64,000 nt of DNA. Source: Streptomyces sp. NBC_01276. GTDB taxonomy: Bacteria > Actinomycetota > Actinomycetes > Streptomycetales > Streptomycetaceae. Shown one piece after another: positions 14,246 to 24,253 of this stretch (positions are counted from its first letter, which is position 1; each line of letters opens with the position of its first letter). The position numbers were made by a program, and so were the translations under genes. The notes beneath the pieces were generated by a model. The model was not told where the DNA came from and ran no database searches. It saw only the letters and a program-made list of their open reading frames with translations. The stretch is taken from the NCBI RefSeq assembly GCF_041435355.1, contig NZ_CP108442.1, positions 4,030,001 through 4,094,000 of the forward strand, read 5' to 3'.

Positions 14246-16876
14246 CTACTTGGCGCCCGCGGCCCCGTCCTTGACCTCGTCGTCCTTGGCCTCGTCCTTG
14301 GCCTCGTCCTCGGGCTTGGACTCGGGCTGGGACTCGTCCTTGGCCGGAGCATCGGCTTCGGTTTCGGCCTGAGCCTCCGACTTGTCGGCGTCCGCGTCCG
14401 CGTCGGCTTCGGCCTTCGTCTCGGCCTCGGGCTCCGCGTCGACGTCAGCTGCCGTCTTCGCCGCGGCGGCCTCGGCCTCCGCTTCGGCCTTCGCCTTGGC
14501 GGCGGCTTCCGCGTCGGCCTTGGCCTTCGCTTCCGCTTCGGCCTTCGCCTTGGCGGCAGCCTCCGCGTCGGCCTTGGCCTTCGCTTCCGCCTCGGCCTTC
14601 GCCTTGGCGGCGGCGGCCTCCTCCTCGGCCTGCGCGGCGGCGGCGGCCAGTTCGGCCTCCGTCGGCTCCGGGGCCTTGACCGACTCCAGCAGGAGCTGGG
14701 CGACGTCGACGACCTGGACGGATTCCTTGGCCTGGCCGTCGTTCTTCTTGCCGTTGACCGAGTCCGTCAGCATGACCAGGCAGAACGGGCACGCGGTGGA
14801 GACGATGTCCGGGTTCAGGGACAGGGCCTCGTCGACGCGCTCGTTGTTGATGCGCTTGCCGATGCGCTCTTCCATCCACATCCGCGCGCCGCCCGCGCCG
14901 CAGCAGAAGCCCCGCTCCTTGTGGCGGTGCATCTCCTGCTGGCGCAGGCCCGGCACGGCGGACATGATCTCGCGCGGCGGCGTGTAGACCTTGTTGTGCC
15001 GGCCCAGGTAGCAGGGGTCGTGGTAGGTGATCAGGCCGTCGACCGGGGTGACCGGCGTGAGGCGGCCCTCGTCGATCAGGTGCTGCAGCAGCTGCGTGTG
15101 GTGGATGACCTCGTACTCGCCGCCCAGCTGCGGGTACTCGTTCGCGATGGTGTTGAAGCAGTGCGGGCAGGTCGAGACGATCCGCTTCGCCGACTTCGGC
15201 TTACGGGTCGAAGGATCTTCATCGTCTTCACCGAACGCCATGTTCAGCATGGCCACGTTCTCCTGGCCCAGCTGCTGGAACAGCGGCTCGTTGCCCAGGC
15301 GGCGCGGCGAGTCACCGGTGCACTTCTCGTCGCCGCCCATGATCGCGAACTTGACGCCCGCGATGTTCAGGAGCTCCGCGAAGGCCTTCGTGGTCTTCTT
15401 GGCCCGGTCCTCCAGCGCGCCCGCGCAGCCGACCCAGTAGAGGTAGTCGAACTCGGAGAGGTCCTCCGCGTCCTTCCCGATGATCGGGACCTCGAAGTCG
15501 ACCTCCTTCGTCCACTCCACGCGCTGCTTCTTGGCCAGACCCCAGGGGTTGCCCTTCTTCTCCAGGTTCTTGAGCATCGTGCCCGCCTCCGACGGGAACG
15601 CGCTCTCGATCATCACCTGGTAGCGGCGCATGTCGACGATGTGGTCGATGTGCTCGATGTCGACGGGGCACTGTTCCACGCACGCACCGCAGGTGGTGCA
15701 GGACCACAGCACGTCCGGGTCGATGACGCCGTTCTCCTCGGCGGTGCCGATGAGGGGGCGCTCGGCCTCGGCCAGGGCGGCGGCGGGGACGTCCTTGAGC
15801 TGCTCGGGCGTGGCCTTCTCGTTGCCCTCCATGTCCTTGCCGCCGCCGGCCAGCAGGTACGGGGCCTTGGCGTGCGCGTGGTCGCGCAGGGACATGATCA
15901 GGAGCTTCGGGGACAGGGGCTTGCCCGTGTTCCAGGCCGGGCACTGCGACTGGCAGCGGCCGCACTCGGTGCAGGTGGAGAAGTCGAGGATGCCCTTCCA
16001 GGAGAACTGCTCGACCTGGGAGACGCCGAAGACGTCGTCCTCGCCCGGCTCCTCGAAGTCGATCTCCTTGCCGCCGCTCGTCATCGGCTGGAGCGCGCCG
16101 AGCGCGGTGGCGCCGTCGGCGTTGCGCTTGAACCAGATGTTCGGGAAGGCGAGGAAGCGGTGCCAGGCGACACCCATGTTGGTGTTGAGGCCGACCGTGA
16201 TCGCCCAGCCCATGGTGGTGCCGAGCTTGATCATGGCGGTCAGGTAGATCAGGTTCTGCAGGGCGGCGTAGCTGAGCCCGTTGAACGCGGCGACCAGCGG
16301 GTACGAGGCCCAGTACGCGGCTTCGTAGTGGTCGACGCCGTGGATGGCGCCTTCCAGGCCGCGCAGGGTCATGATCGCCAGGCCGATGGTGAGGATGACG
16401 TACTCGACGAAGTACGCCTGCCCGGCCTTGGAGCCCGCGAAGCGCGACTTGCGGCCCGCCCGGGAGGGCAGGTTCGCGAGCCGGATCCCGATCAGGGTCA
16501 CGATGCCGAGGGTCGTGAACAGCGCGATGAACTCGGTGTAGAGCTCGTACGGGAGCCAGCCACCGATGATCGGCAGCACCCAGTCGGCCTTGAAGAGCTG
16601 GCCGTACGCCGTCACGATCGTCAGGCCGAGGGTCAGGAAGCCCACGGCGACGAACCAGTGCGCGACGCCGATGACGCCCCAGCGGTTCATCCTGGTGTGG
16701 CCGACGAACTCCTTGGCGAGCGTGATGCTCCGGGCCGTCGGGTCGTCGGTGCGGCTGCCCGAGGGCACCGGCTGGCCGAGCTTGACGAAGCGGTAGATCT
16801 GCGCGACGGCTCGGGAGATGAGCGCAACGCCGACCACGGTCAGTACCAGCGACACGATGATCGCGGCGAGTTGCAT
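14246..16876 (-). CDS. EtfD-like membrane Fe-S oxidoreductase
   Basis: An 876-residue protein starting at ATG 16876 behind GAGGAG. Residues 1-235 are a membrane domain with about five helices (LAAIIVSLVLTVVGVALIS first). Two 4Fe-4S motifs follow: CTECGRCQSQCPAW near 302-315 and CTTCGACVEQCPVD near 393-406. Two cysteine-rich CCG domains come next (STCPHCFNT, HDPCYLGRHN, FCCGAGGARMW, TACPFCLVML). The layout and length match mycobacterial EtfD/Rv0338c, which passes electrons from electron-transfer flavoprotein to menaquinone during fatty-acid oxidation. The last about 145 residues are a low-complexity Ala/Glu/Lys/Asp tail (AKAKAEAEAKAKAD repeats). A TTAC-N6-GTAA palindrome lies just upstream. 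Confidence 0.85.
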   Translation of the reverse strand: MQLAAIIVSLVLTVVGVALISRAVAQIYRFVKLGQPVPSGSRTDDPTARSITLAKEFVGHTRMNRWGVIGVAHWFVAVGFLTLGLTIVTAYGQLFKADWVLPIIGGWLPYELYTEFIALFTTLGIVTLIGIRLANLPSRAGRKSRFAGSKAGQAYFVEYVILTIGLAIMTLRGLEGAIHGVDHYEAAYWASYPLVAAFNGLSYAALQNLIYLTAMIKLGTTMGWAITVGLNTNMGVAWHRFLAFPNIWFKRNADGATALGALQPMTSGGKEIDFEEPGEDDVFGVSQVEQFSWKGILDFSTCTECGRCQSQCPAWNTGKPLSPKLLIMSLRDHAHAKAPYLLAGGGKDMEGNEKATPEQLKDVPAAALAEAERPLIGTAEENGVIDPDVLWSCTTCGACVEQCPVDIEHIDHIVDMRRYQVMIESAFPSEAGTMLKNLEKKGNPWGLAKKQRVEWTKEVDFEVPIIGKDAEDLSEFDYLYWVGCAGALEDRAKKTTKAFAELLNIAGVKFAIMGGDEKCTGDSPRRLGNEPLFQQLGQENVAMLNMAFGEDDEDPSTRKPKSAKRIVSTCPHCFNTIANEYPQLGGEYEVIHHTQLLQHLIDEGRLTPVTPVDGLITYHDPCYLGRHNKVYTPPREIMSAVPGLRQQEMHRHKERGFCCGAGGARMWMEERIGKRINNERVDEALSLNPDIVSTACPFCLVMLTDSVNGKKNDGQAKESVQVVDVAQLLLESVKAPEPTEAELAAAAAQAEEEAAAAKAKAEAEAKAKADAEAAAKAKAEAEAKAKADAEAAAKAKAEAEAEAAAAKTAADVDAEPEAETKAEADADADADKSEAQAETEADAPAKDESQPESKPEDEAKDEAKDDEVKDGAAGAK

Positions 16877-16898
16877 GGGAGGGCTCCTCGGGCGGGAC

Positions 16899-16912
16899 TT
16901 ACTAAGCGGTAA
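16899..16912. promoter_or_regulatory. palindrome upstream of EtfD-like gene
   Basis: TTACTAAGCGGTAA has 4-nt perfect arms (TTAC/GTAA), 22 nt upstream of the start at 16876. It is the size and kind of site bound by TetR-family repressors of fatty-acid catabolism genes, which would suit the neighbour. It is one palindrome with no regulator gene nearby. Confidence 0.45.
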
Positions 16913-16986
16913 CTTATTGAGTCAAGGCTTGAGGTTACCCAGTTCCCGCGCCGCAATGTAGGTGGGCGAGCGGTGATCTGTGTCGC

Positions 16987-17562
16987 TCAGGCATGCCTCT
17001 GTCGGTAGGCCGCCCGAGGGGTCTGCGCGAGGATCGCGAGATCCATCCCCAGCCAATGGCTCTCCACATAGTGCCGGTCGAGCAGGGCCATCTCCTCCCA
17101 GGGGAGGTCGGAACGCGCGCTGACCTGCCACAATCCGGTCATTCCGGGCCGTACGAAGAGCCGGTCGGGCCGGTTCGCGCCCGCCTGGGGCCGCGGCCCC
17201 ACCAGCGACATCTCCCCGCGCAGCACGTTGAGCAGCTGCGGCAGCGCGTCCAGGGCGCAGCGGTCCACCAGTTCTCCGGCCCGTCCCGAGTCCTCGGTAC
17301 GCAGTCGCCAGGTGCGGAACGGCCGCCCGCCGAGGCCGAGGGCCGGGTCCCGTACGAGGACGCCCGCGCGCCGGGTCGCGTAGAGCAGCGCGGCGGCCAG
17401 CAGGACCGGGACGGCGCACACCGGCAGCAGGACCAGTGCGCCGACGAGGTCGAACACCCGCTTGGCCGGGGGCCTGGCCGGCCACGGCCGGCGCGGCCGG
17501 AGCGGCAGCCGGGGGCGGGGCCGGGGCCCCGGCCGGGCGGGGAGCGAGAGCAGCGAAGGCAT
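16987..17562 (-). CDS. bacterial sugar transferase (initiating glycosyl-1-phosphate transferase)
   Basis: A 191-residue protein. It has one hydrophobic segment (FDLVGALVLLPVCAVPVLLA, residues about 45-65) preceded by the family entry motif KRVFDL. The catalytic core follows: LVDRCALDALPQLLNVLRGEMSLVGPRP, then RPGMTGLWQVSARSDL and LDRHYVESHWLGMDLAIL. It should transfer a sugar-1-phosphate to undecaprenyl phosphate at the inner face of the membrane, starting a surface glycan. It lacks the extra N-terminal helices of long WcaJ types. The frame opens at 17850; I prefer ATG 17562, but the start is uncertain. No glycan operon surrounds it. Confidence 0.8.
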   Translation of the reverse strand: MPSLLSLPARPGPRPRPRLPLRPRRPWPARPPAKRVFDLVGALVLLPVCAVPVLLAAALLYATRRAGVLVRDPALGLGGRPFRTWRLRTEDSGRAGELVDRCALDALPQLLNVLRGEMSLVGPRPQAGANRPDRLFVRPGMTGLWQVSARSDLPWEEMALLDRHYVESHWLGMDLAILAQTPRAAYRQRHA

Positions 17563-17780
17563 GCCAGCACCGTGCCGGACGGCCGCCGCGGCCCCGGCGC
17601 GCCGCGCGGCCGCGCGGGGCGGCTCGAACCCGTTCGGGCGTGGCTCCGGCCTGGACCCCGCCTCAAGGCCGGGTGAGGCCGGAATCGCCCGGGGGTGGCC
17701 GGAGTTGTCCTGGATCGCGGCGGCTCCGGCGGGGGCTTCGTGCGGCCCCCAGCGACTCATTGAGCGTAAGGGGCACCTAA

Positions 17781-19717
<1,937 letters not shown>

Positions 19718-19718
<1 letters not shown>

Positions 19719-20389
19719 TGTCGGAGGAGACCCCGGGCTTCGACGAGAAGCCCGAAGTCCCCGCCGACGGCACGTCCGACGACGCCGCCGAGCCGAAGGC
19801 CGCCGCTTCCTCCGACAAGGAGGAGGCCGCGGCCCCGGCCGGGGACTCCGCAGCAGCAGACGTGGCTCTGCTGGCGCAGCTGGACCAGGCCCGTACCGCT
19901 CTGGGTGAGCGCACCGCGGACCTCCAGCGGCTCCAGGCGGAGTACCAGAACTACCGCCGCCGCGTGGAGCGGGACCGGATCGCCGTCAAGGAGATCGCGG
20001 TCGCGTCCCTGCTGACGGAGCTCCTGCCGACGCTCGACGACATCGGCCGGGCGCGCGAGCACGGCGAACTGGTCGGCGGCTTCAAGTCGGTGGCCGAGTC
20101 GCTGGAGACCGCGGCGGCCAAGATGGGCCTGCAGCAGTTCGGCAAGGAGGGCGAGCCCTTCGACCCGACGATCCACGAGGCCCTGATGCACTCGTACGCG
20201 CCGGACGTCACGGAGGACACCTGCGTGGCGATCCTCCAGCCCGGGTACCGGATCGGCGAGCGTACGATCCGTCCCGCGCGGGTCGCGGTGGCCGAGCCCC
20301 AGCCGGGGGCGGCACCCGCCGCCAAGTCCGAGTCCGCGGAGGGCGACGAGCCGTCCGACAAGGACACGGATGCCCCCGAAAAGGGCTGA
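19718..20389 (+). CDS. grpE: nucleotide exchange factor GrpE
   Basis: A 223-residue protein; its ATG overlaps the dnaK stop (TGATG), so it is translationally coupled. It has an acidic disordered start (about 45 residues), a long coiled-coil (QLDQARTALGERTADLQRLQ), then the GrpE body (RIAVKEIAVASLLTELLPTL, MGLQQFGKEGEPFDPTIHEA) and the beta-domain (YAPDVTEDTCVAILQPGYRI). It releases ADP from DnaK. The C-terminal about 30 residues are again acidic and disordered. Confidence 0.98.
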
Positions 20390-20428
20390 CGCACCACATG
20401 TAGGGATCCGAGAGGAGGGCCACCGGGG

Positions 20429-21616
20429 ATGAGCACGAAGGACTTCGTCGAGAAGGACTACTACAAGGTCCTCGGTGTCCCGAAGGACGCCACCGAGGCC
20501 GAGATCAAGAAGGCGTACCGGAAGCTCGCGCGCGAGTTCCACCCGGACGCCAACAAGGGCGACGCCTCGGCCGAGGAGCGCTTCAAGGAGATCTCCGAGG
20601 CGAACGACATCCTCGGTGACGCCAAGAAGCGCAAGGAGTACGACGAGGCCCGCGCGCTGTTCGGCAACGGTGGCTTCCGCCCCGGTCCGGGCGGCGGCGG
20701 TGGCTCCTTCAACTTCGACCTGGGCGACCTCTTCGGGGGCGCCCAGGGCGGCGGAGCGGGAGGGGCAGGCGGCTTCGGCGGCGGCCTCGGCGACGTCTTC
20801 GGCGGCCTGTTCAACCGCGGCTCCGGCCCGGGTGCGGGGACCCGCACCCAGCCGCGCCGCGGCCAGGACGTCGAGTCCGAGGTGACGCTCTCCTTCACGG
20901 AGGCGGTGGACGGCGCGACCGTCCCGCTGCGGATGTCCTCGCAGGCCCCCTGCAAGGCCTGCTCCGGCACCGGCGACAAGAACGGCACCCCCCGGGTGTG
21001 CCCGACCTGCGTCGGCACCGGTCAGGTGTCGCGGGGCAGCGGCGGCGGCTTCTCGCTGACCGATCCCTGCGCGGACTGCAAGGGCCGCGGCCTGATCGCG
21101 GAGACCCCCTGCGACGTCTGCAAGGGCAGCGGGCGTGCCCGCAGCTCGCGGACCATGCAGGTCCGGATCCCGGCGGGCGTCTCCGACGGCCAGCGGATCC
21201 GGCTGCGCGGCAAGGGCGCTCCGGGCGAGCGCGGCGGCCCCGCGGGCGACCTCTACGTGGTGGTGCACGTGGACGGCCACCCGGTGTTCGGCCGCAACGG
21301 CGACAACCTCACGGTGACGGTCCCGGTGACCTTCACGGAGGCCGCCCTGGGCGCCGACATCAAGGTGCCCACGCTGAACGGGCCGGCGGTCACGCTGAAA
21401 CTCCCCCCGGGCACCCCCGGCGGACGTACGATGCGGGCCCGCGGCAAGGGCGCGGTCCGCAAGGACGGCACCCGCGGCGACCTGCTCGTCACGGTGGAGG
21501 TGGCGGTTCCGACGGAGCTGTCCGACAAGGCCCGCGAGGCCCTGGAGATGTACCGCGACGCGACGGGTTCCGAGGACCCGCGCGCCCTGCTGTTCGAGTC
21601 CGCGAAGGGAGCATGA
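20429..21616 (+). CDS. dnaJ: co-chaperone DnaJ
   Basis: A 395-residue type I J-protein. The J-domain is at residues about 10-75 with the HPD motif (FHPDANKGD). A Gly/Phe-rich linker runs to about 130. Four zinc motifs follow (CKACSGTG, CPTCVGTG, CADCKGRG, CDVCKGSG), then two substrate-binding beta-domains. It delivers substrates to DnaK. It starts 39 nt after grpE behind GAGAGGAGG and ends 1 nt before hspR. The genome very likely carries a second dnaJ elsewhere, since this is the heat-shock-operon copy. Confidence 0.97.
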   Translation: MSTKDFVEKDYYKVLGVPKDATEAEIKKAYRKLAREFHPDANKGDASAEERFKEISEANDILGDAKKRKEYDEARALFGNGGFRPGPGGGGGSFNFDLGDLFGGAQGGGAGGAGGFGGGLGDVFGGLFNRGSGPGAGTRTQPRRGQDVESEVTLSFTEAVDGATVPLRMSSQAPCKACSGTGDKNGTPRVCPTCVGTGQVSRGSGGGFSLTDPCADCKGRGLIAETPCDVCKGSGRARSSRTMQVRIPAGVSDGQRIRLRGKGAPGERGGPAGDLYVVVHVDGHPVFGRNGDNLTVTVPVTFTEAALGADIKVPTLNGPAVTLKLPPGTPGGRTMRARGKGAVRKDGTRGDLLVTVEVAVPTELSDKAREALEMYRDATGSEDPRALLFESAKGA

Positions 21617-21617
21617 C

Positions 21618-22082
21618 ATGGACGGCCACCGACGACAGCCCCGTTTCGGCAACGGTGCGTACCAGCTCACCGATGAGACCCCGGTCTACGTGATCTCGGT
21701 GGCCGCCCAGCTCTCGGGCCTGCATCCGCAGACCCTGCGGCAGTACGACCGGCTCGGTCTGGTCTCCCCGGACCGGACGGCCGGCCGCGGCCGGCGCTAC
21801 TCCGCCCGGGACATCGAACTGCTCCGCACGGTGCAGCAGCTGTCCCAGGACGAGGGCATCAACCTCGCGGGCATCAAGCGGATCATCGAACTGGAGAACC
21901 AGGTGGCCGCGCTCCAGCAGCGCGTCGCCGAGCTGTCCACCGTCGTGGACGGGGCGGCCGCCGCCCTCCAGGCCCGTGAGGCCCAGGTGCACGCCTCGTA
22001 CCGGCGCGACCTGGTCCCGTACCAGCCGCCGCAGCCGGGCAGCGCCCTGGTCGTCTGGCGCCCCAAGCGCCCGATGGACTGA
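21618..22082 (+). CDS. hspR: heat-shock repressor HspR
   Basis: A 154-residue MerR-type regulator. The DNA-binding domain covers residues about 20-90 (VYVISVAAQLSGLHPQTLRQ, YDRLGLVSPDRTAGRGRRYS, IELLRTVQQLSQDEGINLAG). A short coiled coil follows (ENQVAALQQRVAELSTVV). It represses its own operon and clpB by binding HAIR boxes with DnaK as co-repressor. All three boxes visible in the window (17783, 17835, 24682) fit this. It starts 1 nt after the dnaJ stop. Confidence 0.97.
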   Translation: MDGHRRQPRFGNGAYQLTDETPVYVISVAAQLSGLHPQTLRQYDRLGLVSPDRTAGRGRRYSARDIELLRTVQQLSQDEGINLAGIKRIIELENQVAALQQRVAELSTVVDGAAAALQAREAQVHASYRRDLVPYQPPQPGSALVVWRPKRPMD

Positions 22083-22104
22083 CCTCCCGCCGTACGCGTA
22101 CGCA

Positions 22105-22133
22105 GGCCCCGCCCGGGATTCCCGGGCGGGGCC
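22105..22133 (+). terminator. terminator of dnaK operon
   Basis: GGCCCCGCCCGGG and its perfect complement form a 13-bp stem with a 3-nt loop, 22 nt after hspR. Confidence 0.85.
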
Positions 22134-22148
22134 CGCGCGTACCGGCGG

Positions 22149-22268
22149 CCGTGCGCGGGCCCCGCGGACCCTGTGCGCCCGCGCGCGCCTGCCGACGCCG
22201 TGCGCCCCTGCCGGCCCCGTGCGCCCCCGCCGGGCCGTGCGCGCCCCTGTGCGGCCCTGTGCGGCCCT
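22149..22268. repeat. degenerate GTGCGSCCC-type repeats
   Basis: Degenerate units around GTGCGCCCCTGCCGGCC and GTGCGGCCCT recur about eight times between hspR and the LuxR-type gene. No coding sense is apparent. Confidence 0.5.
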
Positions 22269-22269
22269 C

Positions 22270-23301
22270 TCAGGCCTCCGGAAGGTCCGGGGGGCCCTCG
22301 GTGTGCAGGATCCCCGACTGGGCGATCAGGAAGCCGAGCTGGGCCCTGCTGCCGCTGCCCAGGGCGGTGGCCAGCCGGGCGATGTGCGCCCGGCAGGTCC
22401 GGACGTTCATTCCGAGCCGGCGCGCGATGGCCTCGTCCACGTGTCCCTCGACCAGCAGCTGGGCGATGGACCGCTGGACGCCCGAGATCCCGTCGGGCGT
22501 GTGCGTGTAGGTGATCTCGTCGTTGAGCGGGACGGCGCGCCGCCACAGCTGCTCGAAGACCTTGATCAGGTACTCGACGAGCCCGGGGTGGCGCAGCTCC
22601 AGCGCCACCCGGCGGTCATCGCTGACCGGGATGAAGGCCACGGTCCGGTCGAAGATGATCAGCCGTTCGATCAGCTCCTCCAGCGTGCGGATCTCCACCT
22701 TGCCCGCGGAGATCCGGTCCACGTAGGCGAGCGTGCCCTGGCTGTGCCGCGCGGTGTGCTGGTACAGCGTTCTTATGCTGATGCCGCGGTCGATCAGCGG
22801 AGCGTCCCGTTCCAGGGCCTGGGTGAGGGCCAGGGAGGGCCGGGCGCCGCCCGGCTGGACGGTGAGCACCTCCGTATGACATTCGGCCGTCGCCAGGTCC
22901 AGCGCCGCGTTGATCCGTTCGAATCCTTCCAGCACGGTGATGGCGTGCGTGTCCGCGGGGCTCTGCGCGCTGATGGCGAGGAACGGCTCGAAAGCATCGG
23001 TGAGATCTACAGCGGTGCGACGGCGGTCCTGGATCTCGCGTTCAATCGGATGCAGCCGTTGCGCCAGTGCAACGGATGGGGGAACCGGACGGAGCTGGTT
23101 GGCGTCATCGGGGTCGGGCTGCAGGAGGGCGAATTCAAGCAGGCAGGGAGCCTGTTTGACCTCGCTCCGCGCGATCCGGCCGGTGCTGAGCGCCGCCGCG
23201 TACAGCCGCGTTCCCTCGGGGCACAGGGCCGTGACGGAGTGGGGATGTGTCGGGTTTGTCGCACTATTGGGCAAATCTCCACCCCCCAGGGTCCTGAACA
23301 T
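22270..23301 (-). CDS. LuxR-type regulator with TrmB/PLD-like sensor region
   Basis: A 343-residue regulator. The C-terminal about 65 residues are a LuxR-type helix-turn-helix (SIAQLLVEGHVDEAIARRLG, MNVRTCRAHIARLATALG). The N-terminal region (LCPEGTRLYAAALSTGRI ... APCLLEFALLQPD) and the middle (ITVLEGFERINAALDLAT ... IRTLYQHTARHSQ ... RTVAFIPVSDDRRVALEL) resemble the TrmB-like/PLD-like regulators abundant in Streptomyces. No phosphoacceptor domain is present. I used ATG 23301; the ribosome binding site is weak and the frame continues to 23385. It is divergent from the DTGWT-repeat peptide gene across about 100 nt, so it is the likely controller of that locus. Confidence 0.85.
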   Translation of the reverse strand: MFRTLGGGDLPNSATNPTHPHSVTALCPEGTRLYAAALSTGRIARSEVKQAPCLLEFALLQPDPDDANQLRPVPPSVALAQRLHPIEREIQDRRRTAVDLTDAFEPFLAISAQSPADTHAITVLEGFERINAALDLATAECHTEVLTVQPGGARPSLALTQALERDAPLIDRGISIRTLYQHTARHSQGTLAYVDRISAGKVEIRTLEELIERLIIFDRTVAFIPVSDDRRVALELRHPGLVEYLIKVFEQLWRRAVPLNDEITYTHTPDGISGVQRSIAQLLVEGHVDEAIARRLGMNVRTCRAHIARLATALGSGSRAQLGFLIAQSGILHTEGPPDLPEA

Positions 23302-23365
23302 GCAAGAACATGATGCATCGTCCCTGTGGCATTGACGTGCCTGAATGAGCCATCGTCTGTCAGGC
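23296..23365. promoter_or_regulatory. repeat elements between LuxR gene and DTGWT gene
   Basis: Two direct GAACATG repeats (23296-23302 and 23306-23312, 3-nt gap) overlap the proposed LuxR start. An inverted pair GCCTGA (23339-23344) and TCAGGC (23360-23365) with a 15-nt spacer lies closer to the peptide gene. Either could be a binding site for the regulator; neither matches a consensus I know. Confidence 0.4.
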
Positions 23366-23403
23366 GGGGGAGAGGATTCCATCAAGTGAGGACGAAGCCG
23401 ACC

Positions 23404-23739
23404 ATGTATAAGAGAATGCTTCGCTCGGCGCTTGCCGTTGGTTTCTCCGCTGTTGCGGTGTTTGGGACAGTCAGTGCTGTCGGGAGTGGCGTGGGGAGCG
23501 CTCTGGCCGGCGACACGGGCTGGACCACCAGCGGCGCGATAGCCAAGTCGGACACGGGGTGGACCGCCACCCCCGCCGGCTTCGACACGGGTTGGACCGC
23601 CGGGCCCGCCGACATCGACACGGGCTGGACCGCGACCCCCGCCAGCATCGACACCGGCTGGACCGCGACCCCCGCGGGCGCCGAGGACAACGGCAAGTTC
23701 GACACCGGCTGGACCGCTCTTCCTGCGATGGACGTCTGA
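23404..23739 (+). CDS. exported peptide with six DTGWT repeats
   Basis: A 111-residue protein from ATG 23404. Residues 1-35 are a signal peptide (MYKRMLRSALAVGFSAVAVF core, cleavage expected after ALA, just before GDTGWT). The mature part consists almost only of repeats: DTGWT starts at bases 23512, 23551, 23584, 23617, 23650 and 23701, with spacings of 13, 11, 11, 11 and 17 residues. The usual unit is DTGWTATPAxI/F. There is no Cys. The signal-peptide codons (TAT, AGA, CTT, GTT, TTT) are unlike the strongly GC-biased repeat codons. The stop overlaps the next gene (TGATG), so the two are coupled. I do not recognise the family. A structural repeat protein or a multi-copy peptide precursor are both possible. 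Confidence 0.8.
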   Translation: MYKRMLRSALAVGFSAVAVFGTVSAVGSGVGSALAGDTGWTTSGAIAKSDTGWTATPAGFDTGWTAGPADIDTGWTATPASIDTGWTATPAGAEDNGKFDTGWTALPAMDV

Positions 23740-24053
23740 TGACCCCCGACGACCGCGACTTCCGACGTGAGATGGCTTCCGCCTACCGGTCCGGCTGGCA
23801 GTTCATAGACCTCGCGACCGCCATCCCCTACGCGGGCGACTCGCTGATGGTCACCCTCTTCGGCCAGCCCATCGTCGTCGTGCGCGAGGAGGACGAGGAC
23901 GTCCGCGCCTACCGCTGTCTGCGCCGCCCCCGGGGCGCACCGCAGCCCGTCCGCTGCGAGGTCCGGTACGGCATGGTCTTCGTCAATCTCGATCAGCGGG
24001 ACCACCAGCTCTTCGAACCCGATATCACCACCGCCACCCCCCGCAGTGCCTGA
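23739..24053 (+). CDS. degenerate Rieske-like small protein
   Basis: A 104-residue soluble protein starting at ATG 23739 in overlap with the DTGWT gene stop. The pattern resembles the N-terminal domain of Rieske oxygenases: GWQFIDLATAIPYAGDSLMV, FGQPIVVVREEDEDVRAY, then CLRRPRGA where CRHRGA is expected, then YGMVFVNLDQRDH. The ligand His of the first CxH pair is replaced by Pro, and the second CxxH loop (CPYHGW type) is missing through an apparent internal shortening. It should therefore bind no [2Fe-2S] cluster. Similarity is read by eye and needs a profile search. The role is unknown; coupling suggests it works with the repeat peptide. Confidence 0.65.
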   Translation: MTPDDRDFRREMASAYRSGWQFIDLATAIPYAGDSLMVTLFGQPIVVVREEDEDVRAYRCLRRPRGAPQPVRCEVRYGMVFVNLDQRDHQLFEPDITTATPRSA

Positions 24054-24097
24054 GGCGATTCCCCCGTCGTTGCAGATCGCCCCAGGTGCTACCCCCA

Positions 24098-24141
24098 CAC
24101 AACGGCGCCATCGTGGACCTGACCACGATGGCGCCGTTGTG
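24098..24141. terminator. strong terminator after DTGWT operon
   Basis: A perfect 19-bp stem (CACAACGGCGCCATCGTGG and complement) with a 6-nt loop lies 44 nt after the stop. The next gene is convergent, so it may act both ways. Confidence 0.85.
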
Positions 24142-24253
24142 ATGTCCGCGTCCAGTGGTTGAACCGGACAATCACATGAGGATCCGCTGAGAACGCCCGC
24201 CGGACCGGTGGACCCGGCGACCCCGGTGTGCCCGGCGGCCCCGGCCTGCCGCG

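Noticed and set aside
14057..16912. 951-codon open frame opposite the EtfD-like gene
   Set aside because: High GC third positions of the real minus-strand gene keep this frame open; no domain logic is visible.
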